From Aerococcus sanguinicola (GTDB lineage Bacteria; Bacillota; Bacilli; Lactobacillales; Aerococcaceae): 64,000 nucleotides of DNA. The translations under genes were made by a program, and so were the position numbers. The notes under the pieces were generated by a model. The model was not told where the DNA came from. It saw only the letters and a list, made by a program, of their open reading frames with translations, and searched no databases. The stretch's first letter is position 1; each line of letters opens with the position of its first letter. The DNA lies in contig NZ_CP014160.1 in NCBI RefSeq assembly GCF_001543145.1, forward strand, positions 1 to 64,000, in the 5' to 3' direction. Positions 56,348 to 64,000 of the stretch are shown here, piece after piece.

Positions 56348-57223
56348 TTACGCTCCTTCCTTGGACACGACTAGGAAGCGGTCGTGCCCAGCAAAATCTT
56401 CTTCAATCCTATAGTGGTAATGAGAGGGCAAGTGGGCCCGGCAGTAGGCTAGGAGCCGGTCGCCCTGCTTGTAGCCGATCTCTGCGATCAAGCTCCCCCC
56501 TGGCTTTAAATACTGGTCTAAGTCATCGATTAAGCGGTAGTAGATGGCATAACCCTCCTCAGGGGCAAAGAGCGCCAGGTCGGGTTCATAGCGCTGAACA
56601 TCTTCCGCTACCTCGTCTAATTCCTGGCGGCCGATGTAAGGGGGATTGGAGACAATCAGGTCAAAAGTCTGGCCCGCCACCGCCTGGTAGAGGTCCCCTT
56701 GAACCAAGTCAATGTCTGCTTCGAGGGCTTGGGCATTGTCCCGGGCCACAGCCAGGGCTTCTGCTGAAATATCGGTGGCCGTGATGGCTAGTTCCGGGCA
56801 CTCCTTCTTCAAAGTAATGGCAATGGCGCCGGACCCAGTGCCGATATCCACGACCTGGGCCTGGCGAGGAACCTGCCCCTTCTGATAGCCTTCCTTCACC
56901 CAGTCCACCAAGAGTTCAGTTTCCTGGCGGGGGATCAGGGTAGCTGGGGTCACCTTGAAGTTATAGCGGTAAAAGTAGGCCTCCCCCAAAAGGTATTGGT
57001 AGGGGTAGTGATCCCTAGCGATACGTTGGATGCCCGCTTCATAAAGCGCATAGTCTGCAGCTGGCATGGTCTGAAACTGATGGCGGTACCAGTCAGAGGC
57101 TTGCCAGCCCATCAGTCCCAAGAGATAGTGGTAGGCAATGGCCTCCTCACAAGCTTGGTCGCTTAAAAAAGAAGAAGCCCCTAAGAGAGCTTCTCGGTAG
57201 GAGCCATTAAATACTATGTTCAT
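56348..57223 (-). CDS. prmC: Release factor glutamine methyltransferase
   Basis: 291 aa. Methylates the Gln of the GGQ motif in release factors. [11 protein letters not shown] binds [14 protein letters not shown] is the NPPY catalytic motif. It overlaps prfA by 17 nt, its substrate gene. Confidence 0.94.
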   Translation of the reverse strand: MNIVFNGSYREALLGASSFLSDQACEEAIAYHYLLGLMGWQASDWYRHQFQTMPAADYALYEAGIQRIARDHYPYQYLLGEAYFYRYNFKVTPATLIPRQETELLVDWVKEGYQKGQVPRQAQVVDIGTGSGAIAITLKKECPELAITATDISAEALAVARDNAQALEADIDLVQGDLYQAVAGQTFDLIVSNPPYIGRQELDEVAEDVQRYEPDLALFAPEEGYAIYYRLIDDLDQYLKPGGSLIAEIGYKQGDRLLAYCRAHLPSHYHYRIEEDFAGHDRFLVVSKEGA

Positions 57224-58289
57224 TGAGTTCCTCTAATTTCTGTGCTTGGTCAGCCAGGATGAGGGCGTTGATGATTTCTTCCAGTTCCCCCTGCATGATC
57301 CGGTCCAATTTTTGGATGGTCAGGTTGATCCGGTGGTCGGTCACCCGGTTTTGTGGGTAGTTATAGGTCCGGATCCGTTCTGACCGGTCCCCTGTCCCTA
57401 CCAGGTTCTTCCGCTTGCTGTCGTATTCACTCTGTTGTTCCGCTTGGACGTGTTCATAGACCCGGGACCGTAAGATCAGCATGGCCTTCTCCCGGTTCTG
57501 TTGCTGGGACCGTTGATCCTGCATGGCCACTACAATCCCAGTTGGAATGTGGGTCAGGCGGACCGCTGAAGCCGTCTTGTTAACGTGCTGGCCCCCGGCA
57601 CCTGAGGCATGGTAGATATCAGTCCGGATATCGTTAGCATCGATTTCAAAGTCTAGGTCTTCGAGTTCTGGCATCACGCCGACTGTCGCCGTTGAGGTAT
57701 GGACCCGGCCCTGGGATTCAGTCTTCGGTACCCGTTGGACACGGTGGGCCCCACTCTCGTACTTGAGCTTGGAATAAACTTTGTCCCCAGAAATCTGGAG
57801 GATAATTTCCTTGTAGCCACCGATGTCGTTACTGTGGGCTTCCACCACAGAGATCCGCCAGCCCTGGCTTTCTGCATAGCGGGAGTACATTTCATAGAGG
57901 TCGGCCGCAAAGAGCTGGGCCTCATCCCCACCAGCTGCCCCGCGGATTTCCATGATGATGTTCTTGTCATCATTGGGGTCGCTCGGCAACATTAAAACAC
58001 GGATTTCTTCTTCTAATTGGTCGCGCTCTTCCTTCAATTCTTTGAGCTCTTCCTTGGCCAATTCCAATAGTTCTTCATCCGATTCATCGGCCAGGATCTC
58101 TTCGGCCCCTTCAATTTGGTCCACGACATCCTTATAGTGTCTGAAGGCCTCAACTTTAGGTCGGAGGTCCGCCTCTTCCTTGGACAGGTCGCGGAAGCGC
58201 TTGGCATCATTGATGACATCGGGGTCACTCAATAATTCGGCCAATTCCTGGTAACGGTTGATAAAGGTATCAATTTGGTCTAATAGCAT
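57207..58289 (-). CDS. prfA: Peptide chain release factor 1
   Basis: 360 aa. Recognises UAA and UAG stops. [16 protein letters not shown] holds the [20 protein letters not shown] is the domain 2 signature. The window has several UAA/UAG-broken genes, which RF1 would end normally. Confidence 0.96.
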   Translation of the reverse strand: MLLDQIDTFINRYQELAELLSDPDVINDAKRFRDLSKEEADLRPKVEAFRHYKDVVDQIEGAEEILADESDEELLELAKEELKELKEERDQLEEEIRVLMLPSDPNDDKNIIMEIRGAAGGDEAQLFAADLYEMYSRYAESQGWRISVVEAHSNDIGGYKEIILQISGDKVYSKLKYESGAHRVQRVPKTESQGRVHTSTATVGVMPELEDLDFEIDANDIRTDIYHASGAGGQHVNKTASAVRLTHIPTGIVVAMQDQRSQQQNREKAMLILRSRVYEHVQAEQQSEYDSKRKNLVGTGDRSERIRTYNYPQNRVTDHRINLTIQKLDRIMQGELEEIINALILADQAQKLEELNEHSI

Positions 58290-58312
58290 GCAATCTTCAC
58301 TCTCTTTTCCTT

Positions 58313-58915
58313 TTATGCTCGCTTAGCAATCTTACCGTCCTGCATGGGCGGTTGCTTGTAGTGTTTACGGCAAACGGGATAGTAGGATTCATTTCCCCCA
58401 ATTTGCACCTGGTCACCATCATAGCAAGGCACCTCATTGTGGACCCGCATATTCATGGTCGCCTTCTTCTCGCAGAACCAGCAGATAGTCTTCACTTCTT
58501 CAATCTTATCCGCCACTAGCAAGAGCCGTTCTGACCCCGTGAAGAGATGGTTTTGGAAATCATTCTTCAAGCCAAAAGCCATGACTGGGATATTCAAGTC
58601 GTCGACAATCTGGGCGCACTGGTCGATATGGTCAGCGCTCAAGAACTGACTCTCATCGATAAGGACACAGAAGACACGCTCTGTCTGGTTTTCACGAGCG
58701 ACATAGTCATAAATATTTAAGGACGCGTCAATCGCCACAGCGGGCCGCTCATGACCCACCCGGCTCGCAATGATTCCCTGGCCGGACCGAGTATCCACGG
58801 CGCTCGTCATCACGATCACCCGCTTAGCCTGTTCTTCATAATTGTGGGCCACCTTGAGAATTTCAATCGATTTCCCACTGTTCATCGCTCCATAGCGAAA
58901 ATATAATTGTGCCAA
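58313..58915 (-). CDS. tdk: Thymidine kinase
   Basis: 200 aa from TTG 58915 (AGGTGG close upstream); the first ATG lies 10 codons further out and has no support. P-loop [21 protein letters not shown], and zinc cysteines in ICWFCEKK and YPVCRKHY. Phosphorylates thymidine. Ahead of prfA, as in many Firmicutes. Confidence 0.93.
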   Translation of the reverse strand: MAQLYFRYGAMNSGKSIEILKVAHNYEEQAKRVIVMTSAVDTRSGQGIIASRVGHERPAVAIDASLNIYDYVARENQTERVFCVLIDESQFLSADHIDQCAQIVDDLNIPVMAFGLKNDFQNHLFTGSERLLLVADKIEEVKTICWFCEKKATMNMRVHNEVPCYDGDQVQIGGNESYYPVCRKHYKQPPMQDGKIAKRA

Positions 58916-59121
58916 AATACCACCTATTCCTTCCCGACTATTCACTTAGTCAGATAAATACCTTATTAATCATACTTGGCAGCCGGCACTTAGTCAATAT
59001 TTGCCCCCAAGTTCTTGGCAGAAGTTGGGAAGTTCGAACGCTTAAATTATAACATGTTTGCATAAATTTATACATTTGGGCCCTTCAAATTATGGTATCA
59101 TAGGGAGCAGACAGGGCCTTG

Positions 59122-59292
59122 TGCCCTATAAAAGTGTGACAAAAATGGTGCGGCTTGGACTTCATAGGCTGTGCCCTCTAGTCGGGTTCAGGCGCACAGA
59201 AGTGGCTCCTCTTCACAAAATCTCGCTGAAGTCCTTAGACTTCTTCGATCTTTTGCTCCAGAGGTCCACTTCTACCCGTGCGCCCTCACACC
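59122..59292 (+). repeat. Structured intergenic repeat, copy B
   Basis: AGTGTGACAAAAATGG begins it. GGCGCACAGAAGTGG and CCACTTCTACCCGTGCGCC form the outer stem; inside, fixed CTTCAC (59211-59216) and TCCAG (59257-59261) flank AAAATC/GATCTTTT and GAAGTC/GACTTC stems. Same architecture as copies A and C with different stem sequence. It fills the space before murT. Confidence 0.7.
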
Positions 59293-59317
59293 CTTTAAAT
59301 TAGAAAGGAAATCATGC

Positions 59318-60676
59318 ATGCGTTTGAAAACTCAATTGGCGGCTTTGGCTGGCCGGGCTTCTTACTGGGGGCTCCATACCTTTACCAAGGGGGGATCGAG
59401 TTTGCCTGGTAAGATTGCCAAAAAAGTCGATCCGGATGTCTTACAGGAGCTGGCTAAGGACTACCGCATTGTGCTGATTACAGGAACCAATGGCAAGACG
59501 GTGACAACTGCTTTAGCGGTCAATATCCTCAAGCAAGTCTATCCCCATGTCTTGACCAATCCCACTGGGTCCAATATGATCCAGGGTATTACGTCGACCT
59601 TCGTGAGCCAGGCTTCGACCAAGTCAGGCCAAGACAAAATTGCTATTCTCGAAGTGGATGAGGCGAGTCTGCGCCATGTGACCGCCCAAGTGACGCCTGA
59701 ACTAATTGTTGCGACCAATATTTTCCGCGACCAGATGGACCGCTATGGGGAGATCTATACTACTTACGACTTGATCTTAGAAGGGGCCGCTAAGACGCCT
59801 CAAGCCCGCCTGCTCTTGAACGGGGACGCCCCTATTTTTTCTTCTAAAGAGACGGCTAATGAACGGGCCTACTTCGGCTTTGCTAATGTCAATAAGGACG
59901 AAGACTTCCTGGCCCACTACAATACCGATGGGGTGATCTGCCCCCAATGCGAGCACATCCTCCACTACCATATGATTACTTATTCCAACCTGGGCGACTT
60001 CTTCTGCCCGAATTGCGGCTTCCAACGCCCCGAGCTCCAGCATGCGGTGACGGCCATTCACGACCTGACCCCAGACCAGGCCAGCTTCGCGATTGACGGC
60101 GAGGACTACACCATTCCTGTAGCCGGGCTCTACAATGTCTACAATGCCCTAGCCGCCTATTCGGTTGCCAAGCACTTTGGCCTCGACCACTTGACAATTA
60201 AACGCGGTCTAGCCTCTGCCCAACGCATCTTTGGCCGGCAGGAAACCATCCAGATTGAAGGCAAAGAGGTCCGGATCAACCTAATCAAGAACCCCGTTGG
60301 CCTCAACCAGATCATTGAACTGATCAAGCTCGAAAAGGATGACTTTGACCTCATCACCATCCTCAACGACCAGCCCGCTGATGGCCAAGATATTTCCTGG
60401 ATCTGGGACGGCAACTTCGAGGACCTAGCCCAGGTCGACAAGGTCCAAGACACCGCCTATGCCGGCATGCGGGCCGCTGACTTGAAGCAGCGCCTGGTGG
60501 TAGCTGGCTTTGACAAGGACCAGCTAGACCCGGTTGAAGACGCGGTCAGTCTCATTAAATATATTAAAGAATCACAGTCACAGAAAGTTTATATCTTAGC
60601 CACCTATACCGCCATGCTCGAACTCAGACGGGCCTTGGCTGCGGAGGGCTATGTGAAGGAGCGGATGCAAGCATGA
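59318..60676 (+). CDS. murT: Lipid II isoglutaminyl synthase subunit MurT
   Basis: 452 aa from ATG 59318 (GAAAGGAAATC upstream). Mur ligase core (ITGTNGKTVTTALAVNIL), MurT zinc ribbon (CPQCEHILHYH...CPNCGFQRP) and C-terminal DUF1727 region. With GatD it amidates Glu in lipid II. It overlaps gatD by 4 nt. Confidence 0.94.
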   Translation: MRLKTQLAALAGRASYWGLHTFTKGGSSLPGKIAKKVDPDVLQELAKDYRIVLITGTNGKTVTTALAVNILKQVYPHVLTNPTGSNMIQGITSTFVSQASTKSGQDKIAILEVDEASLRHVTAQVTPELIVATNIFRDQMDRYGEIYTTYDLILEGAAKTPQARLLLNGDAPIFSSKETANERAYFGFANVNKDEDFLAHYNTDGVICPQCEHILHYHMITYSNLGDFFCPNCGFQRPELQHAVTAIHDLTPDQASFAIDGEDYTIPVAGLYNVYNALAAYSVAKHFGLDHLTIKRGLASAQRIFGRQETIQIEGKEVRINLIKNPVGLNQIIELIKLEKDDFDLITILNDQPADGQDISWIWDGNFEDLAQVDKVQDTAYAGMRAADLKQRLVVAGFDKDQLDPVEDAVSLIKYIKESQSQKVYILATYTAMLELRRALAAEGYVKERMQA

Positions 60677-61314
60677 CCCTTAGAATCTGCCATCTCTACG
60701 GCAACTTGATGAATACCTACGGCGACAACGGCAACCTCCTCATGCTCCAATATATGGCCAAGGAGAAGGGAGAAACAGTCAAAACCGACCTGGTCTCCCT
60801 CAAGGATCCTTTCGACCCCGAAGCTTATGACCTGGTTTTCTTCGGCGGCGGCCAGGACTATGAACAATCCCTGGTAGCTAAGGACATCCAAACAAAAAAA
60901 ACGCCCCTGACCCAGTACATTGAAGCAGGCGGCGTCCTTGTGGGCATCTGTGGCGGCTTCCAGCTTCTGGGCCATTACTATATCAATGCCCAGCACGAGC
61001 GTTTGGAAGGCTTAGGGGCGATTGACTACTATACCGAAACCGAAGCCAACCGACTGATCGGCGACATCGAGATCTACAACGAACGCTTTGACCTGACCCT
61101 TAAAGGCTACGAAAACCACGCCGGCCGTACCTATCTGGGAGCTGGCGTCCAAGCCCTGGGCCAAGTCAAAAACGGCTTCGGCAACAACGGCCAGGACCAA
61201 ACAGAAGGCTGCCTCTACAAGAACACCTTCTGCTCCTACTTCCACGGCCCCCTCCTCGTCCGCAACCCTAAGCTAGCCGAAATCATCATCGACCTGGCAC
61301 GGAAAGCGGATTAA
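60673..61314 (+). CDS. gatD: Lipid II isoglutaminyl synthase subunit GatD
   Basis: 213-aa glutamine amidotransferase. Cys in GICGGFQLLGHY and His in SYFHGPLLVRNP form the active site. It supplies ammonia to MurT, encoded directly upstream. Confidence 0.94.
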   Translation: MTLRICHLYGNLMNTYGDNGNLLMLQYMAKEKGETVKTDLVSLKDPFDPEAYDLVFFGGGQDYEQSLVAKDIQTKKTPLTQYIEAGGVLVGICGGFQLLGHYYINAQHERLEGLGAIDYYTETEANRLIGDIEIYNERFDLTLKGYENHAGRTYLGAGVQALGQVKNGFGNNGQDQTEGCLYKNTFCSYFHGPLLVRNPKLAEIIIDLARKAD

Positions 61315-61446
61315 AGCTGAGGATTTTGAAATTGTGTTTTAGAGCATCCCTTCCGTTTTTGAATCGACTCTTCAAATTAACACAGATTAGCAGAAGTTTC
61401 ATCACTTAAAGCGAAACGCATGCTCAAATACAAACCCGCTAAAAAA

Positions 61447-61475
61447 GAGGCTGGATTATTGTCCAGCCTCCTTTA
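61447..61475 (+). terminator. murT-gatD terminator
   Basis: GAGGCTGGA and TCCAGCCTC with CTTTAT; a T run also lies on the minus strand. Confidence 0.75.
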
Positions 61476-61581
61476 TATTATTCTCTACTTTTTAACATCA
61501 CTGACTAATCATTAACTGAGCATAATTAATTTCAGCCTTTTCATTTCAACTGCGATTAACGAATTTATTAGTATACATTTC

Positions 61582-61999
61582 GTGAGCAGGAGCGGAACTT
61601 GAAAGTGATCGTTAGCCATGAATAAGCAAGTTCAAGGGTGAGAGCAAGAGCGGTTAGCTTTGGATGCTTGGAGTAAGTCGGGATAAGGGCAAGCAAGGCT
61701 TGCACGTTTCCGACTTGCGAAAGCACGCCAAAGCTGCTCTTGCGAACCCGACTAGATGTGAATTAGGGATAGTAGGTGCTAGCCGTACTAGCCAAAACCT
61801 GCTCCAAAAGTCAGCTCTGACTCCACTTCACAAAGGCTGTCCGAGCCTCTAACAAGGCTCTGCCAGCCTTTGCTCCAGTGATTCAGAGCTCCCGACTTTT
61901 GTCACACTCTAACTTTGAATCTCGCTAGGCGAGAGACCTTGGCTCGAGCCGATGCCATGGCTCTATAACGATCACTTTCAAGACGGAACGTAGGCTCAC
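61582..61999. repeat. 418-bp inverted-repeat element
   Basis: Ends GTGAGC/GCTCAC; the 17-bp arm CTTGAAAGTGATCGTTA at 61598-61614 is perfectly inverted at 61966-61982. Between them lie further repeats and copy C of the structured repeat. No transposase inside. Its ends match the 155-bp element at 52784. Confidence 0.7.
61803..61911 (+). repeat. Structured intergenic repeat, copy C
   Basis: TCCAAAAGTC...GACTTTTGTCACACTCT as in copy A. AGCTCTGA/TCAGAGCT shoulders, fixed CTTCAC (61826-61831) and TCCAG (61874-61878), and stem arms AAAGGCTG/CAGCCTTT and GAGCCT/AGGCTC. All stems differ in sequence from copy A but pair. Confidence 0.75.
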
Positions 62000-62038
62000 C
62001 AGCACAATTCAATTAAGAACTTGTTATTTTTAGCTCAC

Positions 62039-63253
62039 TTATTCATCTGAATCCCATTCAGCTAGCAAGTCTTCCTCATAAAGCCCTGAAACTTTGCGGT
62101 ACCACTTGAAGAAGTAGGTAAAGATCAGCTTGAGGATGGCATAACTTGGAATGATAATAATAATCCCAATAATGCCGAAGAGTTTCCCCCCAGCGATCAA
62201 GAGCAGCATAATGGTAACGGGATGGATGTCCAAGTTGGAACCCAAAATGTGGGGCGAAATGACCCGGCCTTCGATGGTCTGCTCGATCATGAAGACGACA
62301 AGGACCTTGACTACCATGATGGGCCCTTGGACGATAGCAATAATAACCGCGGGGATCATGGCTAAGAAAGAACCCAGGTAAGGAATCAAGTTTAGGAAGC
62401 CCGCCAAGCCACCGAGAATAATCCCATACTGGAGGCCAATAATCGAATAGCCCAGCATAAACATAATAGCTACCGAGATGCCGACCATAATCTGGCCACG
62501 CACATAGGCAGAGACTTGTTGGTTCATCTCAAAAAGCAGCTGCATGGTCGACGAGCGGATCGGATTAGGCACCACCAAGGCCAGATTTTGTTTCAACTTG
62601 GGCCCGTCCTTTAACATATAGAAGAGAATAAAGGGCGCCGTTACAATGGCCAGGATGAAGTTAGACAGGACGCCCACAATAGAGCCGATCGAATCAATAG
62701 CCGAGTTAAAAATCGTCGACCAATTAATGGAATTGCCCTGGATGAAGTTGAGCCCCCAGTCGTTCAAGAGATTGACTCCCTCTTCAAACAAGGGATTGTG
62801 GTAGAAACGCTGCAGGGGCTTATCATAGCTTGAGATCAGCTCATCCCAGTTGGACACTAGAGACTGAGATTGGGCAAAGAAGACCGGCGTCAGATAGGTC
62901 AGGATCAAGACCGCTATCCCCATCAAGACCAGGACCAGGATAGCCCCCCACTGCCGCTTGACGCCCCGCTTTTCCAGGCGGTTGACGATGGGCACGGTGA
63001 GATAATAGAGGATTGCAGCCAAGATAATGGGCAAGGCAATCACGCTCACGAAATCCAAGACGGGGTGGAATAGGTGAGCAATCCGACTAAAGATCAATAG
63101 AAATAAGGCAATTAGGATGAGTACAAGCAACAATTGAAGCCAGCGATTGCTCAAGAAAGACCGGAAAGAATGGTAGTTAATCTTCTGCAATTGGTCGCTC
63201 CGGTCTTGCCAGTACTGGTTCATTTTGTCATTTGGGTTTCGCTTATCAGTCAT
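62039..63253 (-). CDS. AI-2E family transporter (PerM-like)
   Basis: 404 aa, about 8 membrane helices (first around residues 37-57, WLQLLLVLILIALFLLIFS). QVSAYVRGQIMVGISVAIMF and PYLGSFLAMIPAVIIAIVQG are the family core. Substrate unknown despite the family name. Divergent from the lactonase gene. Confidence 0.85.
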   Translation of the reverse strand: MTDKRNPNDKMNQYWQDRSDQLQKINYHSFRSFLSNRWLQLLLVLILIALFLLIFSRIAHLFHPVLDFVSVIALPIILAAILYYLTVPIVNRLEKRGVKRQWGAILVLVLMGIAVLILTYLTPVFFAQSQSLVSNWDELISSYDKPLQRFYHNPLFEEGVNLLNDWGLNFIQGNSINWSTIFNSAIDSIGSIVGVLSNFILAIVTAPFILFYMLKDGPKLKQNLALVVPNPIRSSTMQLLFEMNQQVSAYVRGQIMVGISVAIMFMLGYSIIGLQYGIILGGLAGFLNLIPYLGSFLAMIPAVIIAIVQGPIMVVKVLVVFMIEQTIEGRVISPHILGSNLDIHPVTIMLLLIAGGKLFGIIGIIIIIPSYAILKLIFTYFFKWYRKVSGLYEEDLLAEWDSDE

Positions 63254-63370
63254 CGAACTCCCCCTCTAGGAATAATTTACTTTTATTGCTTAAGTATACA
63301 ATATATTTTGTTTTTGGCCTAACCCAGGTCGTGAACTTATAGTAAAATTAATATGAAAGGTGGATTAACC

Positions 63371-64000
63371 ATGGATCAATTTTATCTCGGAGCCTATACC
63401 GACGGCTCCAATACGGGCATCCACAGCCTGAGCGTGGACCCTAACTTAGACCAGCCGCTTAAAGTCGATCGTCTCATAGAAGAGGCCGATCCCTGCTACT
63501 TCTGTCTGTCGGCCGACCAGAAGTCACTCTTCACTCTGTCCAATCCAGGGTCAGAGCCGGGTGTCAGCCACTACCGTTGGACGGGTGAGGACTTCCAGCT
63601 CGTGGACCGCTTAGCTTTTCTCGAAGAACCAGCCTGCTATGTGAGCCTGAGCGCAGATGAGCGTTACGTTCTCTGCGCCTCCTACCGGCAAGCTAGTCTT
63701 ATCTTAATCAAAGTCCAGGCAAATGGCAAACTCGAGCTAGCGGACATTGTCCAGCGCACCGGCTCGGGGCCCCATCCCAACCAGGACCAACCCCACTGCC
63801 ACTACTTCAAACAATACCGGGACAGCCCCTTCTTCCTGGCCTGCGACTTGGGGACGGATGAAGTCCTCAGCTACCGCATCCAAGAAGACAAGCTCCAGCT
63901 AGTCGATAGTCTGGCTATCCCAGCTGGCTCAGGCCCCCGCCACCTGGTCGCCCATCCCACGCTCCCCTATGTCTATGTTCTGAGCGAACTCTCTTATACG
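63371..64000 (+). CDS. Lactonase family protein (Pgl/YbhE-type), partial
   Basis: Starts at ATG 63371 behind AAAGGTGG and runs off the right edge at residue 210. MDQFYLGAYTDGSNTGIHSL and GPHPNQDQPHCHY, then GSGPRHLVAHP match seven-bladed beta-propeller lactonases, probably 6-phosphogluconolactonase. The remainder (another 130 residues or so) is outside the window. Confidence 0.8.
   Translation, partial: MDQFYLGAYTDGSNTGIHSLSVDPNLDQPLKVDRLIEEADPCYFCLSADQKSLFTLSNPGSEPGVSHYRWTGEDFQLVDRLAFLEEPACYVSLSADERYVLCASYRQASLILIKVQANGKLELADIVQRTGSGPHPNQDQPHCHYFKQYRDSPFFLACDLGTDEVLSYRIQEDKLQLVDSLAIPAGSGPRHLVAHPTLPYVYVLSELSYT

Larger units (their letters stand above)
61315..62038. other. Intergenic region filled with repeats
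   Basis: No gene seen. It contains the gatD terminator (61447-61475) and the large inverted-repeat element with copy C inside it. Short words (CGAAACGCATGCTCA near 61420) echo the ends of these elements. Confidence 0.6.

Noticed and set aside
57353..57995. Plus-strand ORFs opposite prfA
   Set aside because: Codon-bias shadows of a conserved gene.
59171..59317. N-terminal 49 codons of the long murT frame
   Set aside because: This part is read from the hairpin repeat; the real start with ribosome binding site is 59318.

Overview
The window looks like a chromosome segment of a low-to-mid G+C Gram-positive coccus of the Lactobacillales, most likely Aerococcaceae and probably Aerococcus. Support: LPQTG-anchored proteins with a YSIRK-like signal, MurT/GatD, EpuA downstream of murA, a Streptococcus/Enterococcus-like arginine deiminase (ADI) cluster, and a streptococcal-type temperate phage. 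The genus call is inference.

1-16.6 kb is the early and lysogeny half of a Siphoviridae-like prophage whose late genes lie left of the window. The minus-strand early operon carries a DUF1492 protein, dUTPase, SSB, a frameshifted RusA, a DnaC-like loader, a replisome organiser, tiny overlapping ORFs, HTH proteins, an ORF6C protein and a DUF3102 protein. The plus-strand arm carries an ImmR/ImmA-type repressor and protease, then an accessory cargo block (11.1-15.3 kb), then a tyrosine integrase. The cargo holds a membrane-anchored exonuclease-BRCT protein, a DUF6978-like/DUF1828-1829 pair, a 131-aa unknown, and an Abi_2/AbiF HEPN protein behind a near-consensus promoter and a hairpin that hides its ribosome binding site. 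This block is the best candidate for poorly described defence biology.

16.6-19.5 kb is a scrap yard next to the integrase. It holds an intact hicAB, a second hicA (broken) with hicB, an orphan hicB, and relics of the same DUF1492 and 50-aa phage genes found at the left end. The window therefore holds three versions of one phage module.

19.5-31.9 kb: a pabA-pabB-pabC operon behind a leader terminator and a glycerol dehydrogenase gene; then an IS1634-like element, a TetR/oxidoreductase pair, a relic of an ICE-type sigma gene and a second IS end fused to mazF; then mazE, a GNAT acetyltransferase, a relic-rich intergenic region, and an ECF sigma/DUF4179 pair.

32-37 kb: a 1667-aa wall-anchored GH101 endo-alpha-N-acetylgalactosaminidase with a catabolite-response element in its promoter. 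37-50 kb: an IS30 relic, then an AT-rich ADI island (arcR, argS with a T-box leader, arcC, M20 dipeptidase, YfcC-type arcD, arcB, arcA), tRNA-Arg(ACG) and a second YfcC transporter. 50.4-52.6 kb: a wall-anchored PHP/CehA-like protein interrupted by an in-frame TGA.

53-64 kb: core genes epuA, murA, upp, threonylcarbamoyl-AMP synthase, prmC, prfA, tdk, murT-gatD, an AI-2E family transporter and a partial lactonase. Intergenic spaces hold a family of long hairpin repeats whose stems differ in sequence but keep pairing, and larger inverted-repeat elements. No CRISPR array or rRNA was seen.
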